Positions 59,329-64,000 of a stretch of 64,000 nucleotides of DNA are shown here, in pieces. The DNA comes from JANOZM01 sp031429355 (GTDB lineage: Bacteria; Pseudomonadota; Gammaproteobacteria; Burkholderiales; Burkholderiaceae_E). Below the pieces are notes generated by a model that was not told the DNA's origin, did not search any database, and saw only the letters and a list, made by a program, of their open reading frames with translations. The translations under genes and the position numbers were made by a program. The DNA is taken from positions 186,001-250,000 of the forward strand of contig JANOZM010000004.1 of NCBI GenBank assembly GCA_031429355.1, read 5' to 3'. Numbering within the stretch: position 1 is the stretch's first letter; each line of letters begins with the position of its first letter.

Positions 59329-60666
59329 TCACGCTTGGCAATGCAGTGCGTTTTTCTGTAATGTAGAAGGTAACAGCGATTCGTCCACCCCGCGATATAG
59401 CCAATCCATACCGGCAGAATTAGCTTTGGCAAAGGGTGATTTTAAAAATAGGTTGCGGCCGAGTGCGGTTAACCCGCTGGCCTGATAAATATTGCCGTAA
59501 AAACGCGCCTTCGCTTGGGCCTGCGCGCATCGTGCTGTGCGCACAGTTGAAAACTGCTGAAAGGCGGTTTCGATATTGCCTGCTTTCTCGATACACCCTG
59601 CCAACACAAAAGCGTCTTCAATTGCAAGGCTGGCTCCTTGTGCCAAATGGGCTTGCATTGGATGGGCTGCATCGCCAATTAAACAAACCCGGTCGCGATG
59701 AAAAGTAGTTAACGATGGACGATCATACAGCTGCCAATAATCGAAAGACGGTGCGAGTTTTAAAATTTCTGTTAACGCACTATGCGAACTATCAAACAGT
59801 GCTAGGGCCGTTTCGCGTGGCACAGCGCGGCTCCATGCAGCACTTGGGTTGTTGGTAACATCGCTTTGATTTTGCTTTGCCCATTCGAGTGCCTGGAGTT
59901 CTGGAAATCGGGCCATGGCAATAATATTTAAGGCCTGTCCGTTTTGTACCGGGTAGTGCACTACATGCTTGTTAGCACCTAGCCATAAGCCAACGTCTTT
60001 TAATAACTGAAATGAAGATCGTTCGGTTGTCGCGCGTACCATCGTTGAGCTGAGTTGCGTACTTGGAACTAAGGCCCGTAAGGCAACCTTACCGGTGTAG
60101 TTTGGTTGTTGTTGTACCGGGTCGTTGTTTTGTTGGCCGCCTAGTTCGCTGCTTTGTTCGCTGCCTTGTTCTATTACTACGGCGAGCCCAGTTACAAACT
60201 GTCGGGCCGTGCCCCAAAGTCCGTCTGCGCCAATAATGGCCGCCCACTTTTTGCTTAGAAGCGCGTCGTTAATGTCGGTGCGCGATCCCAGTTGTATTTC
60301 AATTGATGACTCTTGCGTTGCCGCGTCTACCAACACCCGTTGCAGATCGGCTCGATGAATCGCTTGGGTTGTGTAACCGTAACGTTGCACCAGCAAACCT
60401 TGTTCGACTTGGGCAATTGCCCGCCCAGTTTGCAGACTACGAATCGAAACTGAATTGATATCGCAAGAATACTGTTGCAGCTTAATTAGTAAACCCAAGC
60501 GGTCTAATAACCGCAATGCGTTTGGCCCCAATTGAATGCCTGCGCCCACCGCTTGAAATTGTGCGTTACGCTCTTGTACGACGCTGCGGTATCCTACGCG
60601 TGCCAAAGTCAGCGCTGCGGCGAGCCCAGCGATTCCGCCGCCAATAATTAAAACCGGTTTTTGCAT
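59329..60666 (-). CDS. FAD-dependent aromatic monooxygenase (salicylate-hydroxylase-like)
   Basis: A 445-residue group A flavin hydroxylase. IIGGGIAGLAAALTLARVGY is the dinucleotide motif, IIGADGLWGTAR the DG motif and VCLIGDAAHPMQAHLAQGASLAIEDA the GD motif for the FAD ribityl chain. The pattern resembles 3-hydroxybenzoate 6-hydroxylases and salicylate 1-monooxygenases. A Gln/Ser/Asn-rich insert lies near residues 165-185. It starts 14 bases from the divergent enoyl-CoA hydratase gene and precedes a CoA-transferase, which suggests a small aromatic- or alicyclic-acid pathway. Substrate not known. Confidence 0.87.
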   Translation of the reverse strand: MQKPVLIIGGGIAGLAAALTLARVGYRSVVQERNAQFQAVGAGIQLGPNALRLLDRLGLLIKLQQYSCDINSVSIRSLQTGRAIAQVEQGLLVQRYGYTTQAIHRADLQRVLVDAATQESSIEIQLGSRTDINDALLSKKWAAIIGADGLWGTARQFVTGLAVVIEQGSEQSSELGGQQNNDPVQQQPNYTGKVALRALVPSTQLSSTMVRATTERSSFQLLKDVGLWLGANKHVVHYPVQNGQALNIIAMARFPELQALEWAKQNQSDVTNNPSAAWSRAVPRETALALFDSSHSALTEILKLAPSFDYWQLYDRPSLTTFHRDRVCLIGDAAHPMQAHLAQGASLAIEDAFVLAGCIEKAGNIETAFQQFSTVRTARCAQAQAKARFYGNIYQASGLTALGRNLFLKSPFAKANSAGMDWLYRGVDESLLPSTLQKNALHCQA

Positions 60667-60680
60667 AGGGCCGATTGTAA

Positions 60681-61472
60681 GTGAACTCTGAAGAAAGAAG
60701 TCGTTTGAGCAAAGCCCAAAATCAAAACGGATCGAGTCCGAACCATTCGGATGGCGCGCCCCTACTTAGCTTTGTGGGTTCACTAGCCACCATTACACTA
60801 AACCGACCCTCGCAGCACAATCGTCTCGACCCTAGTGACCTAGGCGTATTGCAACAACATATTCGCCAAGCGCAGGCTTCGGACAAGACACAATTGCTAG
60901 TATTAACAGGCAGTGGTTCGCAAAGTTTTTGTTCTGGTTACACCCTGCAAGCGATCTTGGGTCAACTGGATCATGAATTTGAAAATACATTGCAATGCCT
61001 CGAAAACTGTACGATTCCCACGCTCTGTGCTTTAAACGGCAGCGCCTACGGCGGTGGCACCGACCTAGCCCTGTGTTGCGATTTTCGAATTGGTATCGCA
61101 GGAATGAGAGCTTTTATGCCTGCGGCGCATTTTGGTCTGCACTACCACCCGTCCGGGATGCGTCGCTACATTGCCAATTTCGGATTAAGCCAAGCAAAAA
61201 AATTCTTGTTAACCGGACAAACATTTAACGACGAGCAGTTGTTCAACTGCGGGTTTCTAACCGAGCTAGTTGCCGACCAAGCCGCCGTAAACACAAGTAT
61301 TGAGCAAACCGCTAATGCTTTAGCGTTATGCGATTTAGGGGTAGTGCGGAGTATGAAATCCCAAATGAACGCAATTGCCCGAGGTGATGACGGTGCTGCT
61401 GTTGACCGAACGCAATACCTAAAAACTTTAGGTTCTGAAAACTTAAAGCAACGATTGCGCGGCGTTGCGTAG
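60681..61472 (+). CDS. Enoyl-CoA hydratase/isomerase family protein
   Basis: A 263-residue crotonase-fold enzyme. LATITLNRPSQHNRLDPSDL, the oxyanion-hole segment GSQSFCSGYTLQAI, and ALNGSAYGGGTDLALCCDFRI are the family blocks; the last carries the position of the first catalytic Glu, here changed to GGTD. The oxyanion-hole Gly residues are kept, so CoA binding is likely, but hydratase activity is uncertain. GTG at 60681 or TTG at 60705 may be the start; AAGAAAG is spaced better for the second. It is divergent from the monooxygenase with almost no gap. Confidence 0.85.
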   Translation: MNSEERSRLSKAQNQNGSSPNHSDGAPLLSFVGSLATITLNRPSQHNRLDPSDLGVLQQHIRQAQASDKTQLLVLTGSGSQSFCSGYTLQAILGQLDHEFENTLQCLENCTIPTLCALNGSAYGGGTDLALCCDFRIGIAGMRAFMPAAHFGLHYHPSGMRRYIANFGLSQAKKFLLTGQTFNDEQLFNCGFLTELVADQAAVNTSIEQTANALALCDLGVVRSMKSQMNAIARGDDGAAVDRTQYLKTLGSENLKQRLRGVA

Positions 61473-61538
61473 CCTATCGGGTATCAAGGTAACAATTGCA
61501 TGCGACAATAACAAAAACCTATTTCTCAGGAGTTCTTG

Positions 61539-62063
61539 GTGTCTGTATTTAAGCCCGCATTAAAATTTAGTATCGCTTTATCGCTTGTTACTGCAAGTTT
61601 CTTTGTGCAAGCGCAGCCCAGTAACTTGGCTGAAGCAACCATCTCGACAACAGGCTTTGGCAATTTAAAGATCGGTATGAGCCTTGAAGAAGCACAAAAA
61701 GCCCTAGGCGAGCCGCTCAAAAAGTTAGGTACAGCGGCCGACGCGGCGTGCTTTTTAACCCCCACATCCAACGAGCGTTTAGTTTTACGCGTACGTGGCG
61801 GCAAGCTGGTATCGGTTGATACCTCTAGTGAACAGGTTGGCGTAACCCGCAGCGGTATTCGCGTTGGCGAAACCCTTGAAAAAGTGCGTTCGGTGTATGG
61901 CAAAGACAATAGCTTTAAAGAATCGAAATCGCCCTTCGATCAACGTCCTGTAACAACGGTTGGTGCTGGTGCTAACCAAGTCGCATTGGCGTTTACCAAC
62001 GGTAAAGTCGATTTAATTCGTTTAGGTACATCAAGTGAACTCTGGGGCCGCTGCGAGCCCTGA
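61539..62063 (+). CDS. Exported protein of unknown function
   Basis: A 174-residue protein with a signal peptide (basic start, LSLVTASFFVQAQ). The mature part begins with a short repeat-like module FGNLKIGMSLEEAQKALGEPL and a second IRVGETLEKVRSVYG. These are related to the SmpA/BamE-like 'IGMSxxEVxxxLGxP' motifs in many periplasmic proteins. GTG at 61539 fits AGGAG seven bases upstream. It overlaps the DUF2805 gene by 29 bases. The function is not known. Confidence 0.75.
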   Translation: MSVFKPALKFSIALSLVTASFFVQAQPSNLAEATISTTGFGNLKIGMSLEEAQKALGEPLKKLGTAADAACFLTPTSNERLVLRVRGGKLVSVDTSSEQVGVTRSGIRVGETLEKVRSVYGKDNSFKESKSPFDQRPVTTVGAGANQVALAFTNGKVDLIRLGTSSELWGRCEP

Positions 62064-62292
62064 AGACATCTCCCGTATTGTGGAGATGGCCTGGGAAGAC
62101 CGCACACCGTTTGATGCAATAGAACGGCAGTTTGGTTTAAATGAATCAGCCGTGATCGAACTGATGCGCAGCCACATGAAACGCTCGTCGTTTTTAATGT
62201 GGCGCAAACGCGTTACGGCGCGTGCAACGAAACACCAAGCATTGTCAGCCGATACAGGGTTTCGACATAAGGCGGATCAGCGGCGGTACTAA
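62035..62292 (+). CDS. DUF2805 (TIGR03643) family protein
   Basis: An 85-residue basic protein: ISRIVEMAWEDRTPFDAIERQFGLNESAVIELMRSHMKRSSFLMWRKRVTAR and a tail TKHQALSADTGFRH. This is the TIGR03643/DUF2805 family, which looks like a small helix-turn-helix fold and often occurs near cryptochrome genes in other bacteria. Here it is 34 kb from the photolyase island. GTG at 62035 is the apparent start. Confidence 0.88.
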   Translation: MNSGAAASPEDISRIVEMAWEDRTPFDAIERQFGLNESAVIELMRSHMKRSSFLMWRKRVTARATKHQALSADTGFRHKADQRRY

Positions 62293-62443
62293 GTTTGTCG
62301 CCACAAGAACATACGCTTGTCGCTATTAAAACTTAATCCGACCAATCCAAATATCTTTGTACAAAACCCAGTCACCCATAAAGTTACAGGGCGGGCGCTT
62401 AGAACTGGCGTGCTCTAGTAGCCACGCCCGTACTCAAACGAAG

Positions 62444-63403
62444 TTACTTCAATGCTTGGTCTTTTTTACTAGTCACGACCGACGCAATCATCGAGATAGC
62501 AATAACGCTAACAGTAACGCCCAACGCAATCAAAATCGGCATCTTGTAAAAATCAATTAATAGCATTTTTGCACCGATAAATCCAAGCACTACAGCCAAG
62601 CCATAAGCCAACAAATGAAACCTATCTGCTAAATCAGCTAACAAGAAGTACAGCGCACGTAGGCCGAGAATTGCAAAAATGTTTGCCGTTAAAACGATAA
62701 ACGGATCACTAGTAATTGCAAAAATTGCCGGGATGGAATCGACTGCAAATATGATGTCGGTGGTGCCAATCAAAATTAGAACAATCGCCAGGGGCGTGTA
62801 GTACTTTACCCCGCCTATCATTTTGGTTAACGATTCGCCATTATGCTCGGTCGTGATGTTCATCTTTTTACGTAAAAACTTGAGCACTGGGTTCTGTTCA
62901 ATATCTGGTGCTTGGCCTGCTGCTAACCACATTTTGATTGCGGTCAGAACTAGGAAAGCGCCAAATACATAAAGGATCCAATGGAAAGTTGCGAGTAACC
63001 AGCCGCCTACTAAAATTAATATCGCGCGCAAGATGATTGCGCCGATAATGCCTATGATAAGTGCTCGTTTTTGGTACTGAGCCGGAATAGAAAAGTAGGT
63101 AAACAACATTAGAAAGACAAAAATATTGTCGATCGACAAGGATTTTTCTACGAGATAGCCGGTTACAAACTCAAGCGATTTAGTGCGTGCAATTTCTGGC
63201 CCAACAGTTGAATTTAAATACCAATAAAGCCAACCAGCAAACACGAACGCTAACGAGAACCACAATAAACTCCAAACGGTGGCTTCTTTAACCGTTACTT
63301 TATGCGCGCCTTGCTTTTGCATTACTAACAGGTCGATAGCGACCGCTACAACTACAAAGACAGCAAAACCTGTCCACATCCACCAGGTACCAATTGTTTC
63401 CAT
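62444..63403 (-). CDS. TerC-family membrane protein (Alx-like, probable Mn2+ exporter)
   Basis: A 319-residue inner-membrane protein with about nine helices. The conserved blocks are VEKSLSIDNIFVFLMLF, with acidic residues in the membrane, and GTTDIIFAVDSIPAIFAITSDPFIVLTANIFAILGLRALYF. TerC/Alx proteins export Mn2+ or load it into exported enzymes. A yybP-ykoY-type element in the leader (63480-63590) supports a manganese role. It is monocistronic. Confidence 0.92.
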   Translation of the reverse strand: METIGTWWMWTGFAVFVVVAVAIDLLVMQKQGAHKVTVKEATVWSLLWFSLAFVFAGWLYWYLNSTVGPEIARTKSLEFVTGYLVEKSLSIDNIFVFLMLFTYFSIPAQYQKRALIIGIIGAIILRAILILVGGWLLATFHWILYVFGAFLVLTAIKMWLAAGQAPDIEQNPVLKFLRKKMNITTEHNGESLTKMIGGVKYYTPLAIVLILIGTTDIIFAVDSIPAIFAITSDPFIVLTANIFAILGLRALYFLLADLADRFHLLAYGLAVVLGFIGAKMLLIDFYKMPILIALGVTVSVIAISMIASVVTSKKDQALK

Positions 63404-63479
63404 AACATCTCCAGCAAAACGTTAAAAAACTGCTGGGACATAACTGGCAAAGTTTAAATGCGCAGAACTTATTAAAGAT

Positions 63480-63590
63480 CTAAAACGCTTCGCCGCAGTC
63501 CCCTAGCAGGGTTGGCGAAGGTCTGGCTCTCCTAAGCAAGGTGCTCAGGGCATCTACCGGTTTTCGAACAGATACCCTGCAAGAAAACGA
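63480..63590 (-). ncRNA. yybP-ykoY-type manganese riboswitch
   Basis: On the minus strand, GCAGGG (63580-63575) pairs with CCCTGC (63511-63506) to close an aptamer. That aptamer contains GAGCACCTTGCTTAGGAG and the conserved CCAGACCTTCGCC. CTTCGCC can instead pair with the downstream GGCGAAG (63494-63488), followed by CGTTTTAG, the usual expression-platform switch. It lies about 85 bases before terC, a standard target. The call is from visual match to conserved parts, not a covariance search. Confidence 0.75.
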
Positions 63591-63779
63591 ATTGACGATA
63601 GATTTTTGTGGGAGTTACTCCCCTTCATTAAGTAGTATTTTATTCAGTTTTTGTTACGGTTTTGTTACCGCACCCGTAAATCGCAGATTTATTCTGACTA
63701 GGTGTTAAGGCAAAAGGGGCTAGGCCCACAAATCAGAATGCTATATTAAGTACGGAACTTCTTACACTTAAGAAAACAA

Positions 63780-64000
63780 ATGCAATCTAGTAAATATCCG
63801 TTACTTCAATCTAGATTCTCAGTCAGCGCCGGTGTGCTTGTTGCGGCACTTCACTTACTATTATTTTTATATTTGGTACAGCTGCTGCACGGGACTAATT
63901 TTGCAACACGCAATTCCAAAACTAACTCAATATCACCTGCGATTTATCCGCGGCTAATTCCCGACTTCGTTCGCACGACGCCGATCCAAAGCCAAAGTAC
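63780..64000 (+). CDS. Membrane-anchored protein, N-terminal fragment
   Basis: The first 73 codons run off the window. The sequence starts MQSSKYPLLQSRFSVSAGV and then has one strong hydrophobic helix (LVAALHLLLFLYLVQLL). A Ser/Thr/Asn-rich, probably periplasmic stretch follows (TRNSKTNSISPAIYPRLIP). A short basic start, one helix and a disordered linker would suit a TonB-like energy transducer, but no diagnostic motif is visible. It is divergent from terC; the gap holds the riboswitch and no other gene. Confidence 0.55.
   Translation, partial: MQSSKYPLLQSRFSVSAGVLVAALHLLLFLYLVQLLHGTNFATRNSKTNSISPAIYPRLIPDFVRTTPIQSQS

Overview
The window looks like chromosomal DNA of a betaproteobacterium, most likely Burkholderiales, with moderate GC and many TTA and AAA codons. 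The evidence is family content: a fused isobutyryl-CoA mutase IcmF, an OtnK/OtnC/OtnI tetronate cluster, UrtE, PhoX, the ArgP/ArgO pair, CaiB/BaiF CoA-transferases, KdsD and a PEP-CTERM protein. Nothing in the sequence fixes genus or species. No rRNA, tRNA, CRISPR array or intact insertion sequence was seen.

Layout. 1-6.5 kb: the end of urtE, then three PIN-toxin/antitoxin modules. Each has a palindrome at its promoter, and two lie before and one after icmF, which itself has a MerR-type operator. A 34-codon hydrophobic ORF sits upstream of the third module, and mgsA follows that module by one base. 6.9-14.3 kb: a pseudouridine synthase, an MDR oxidoreductase, a large secreted hydrolase, otnK-otnC-otnI and a small secreted protein. 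14.6-18.1 kb: a sigma-54-type promoter, a NitT/TauT-type ABC transporter, an entericidin-like lipoprotein and a nucleobase/nucleoside deaminase, which together read as a nitrogen-controlled uptake operon. 18.1-23.5 kb: a CoA-transferase with a Crp/Fnr regulator, a PAS-LuxR regulator, PhoX and an RlpA-like protein.

23.6-29.1 kb is a photolyase/cryptochrome island. It holds an FAD-domain-first protein with no N-terminal antenna domain, a cryptochrome-like protein overlapping it by 4 bp, a DUF2256 zinc-ribbon, an iron-sulfur (6-4)-photolyase-type protein, and a stand-alone GyrB/ParE-type TOPRIM protein. 29.1-37.7 kb is sugar metabolism and uptake: zwf, a xylonate-dehydratase-type IlvD/Edd enzyme, a PEP-CTERM protein and ugpBAEC.

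37.9-46.6 kb is the main accessory region. A full-length, Sec-exported Rhs protein (41622-45749) with its immunity gene is followed downstream by a train of displaced Rhs C-terminal toxin/immunity cassettes. Each cassette is headed by a short copy of the Rhs core end. Two of the three displaced toxins are frameshifted at or beside homopolymer runs. A decayed BrnT/BrnA-type module lies inside the array and a decayed VapB lies beside it. 46.6-64 kb returns to ordinary genes: a saccharopine-dehydrogenase-like reductase, argP/argO, a HEPN/MNT module, a DsbA-like protein, an omega-aminotransferase, kdsD, a YHS lipoprotein, a Nudix protein, an Mpo1-like protein, a CoA-transferase/flavin monooxygenase/enoyl-CoA hydratase group, a DUF2805 protein, and terC behind a yybP-ykoY-type riboswitch. 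The window ends in a gene with an N-terminal membrane anchor.
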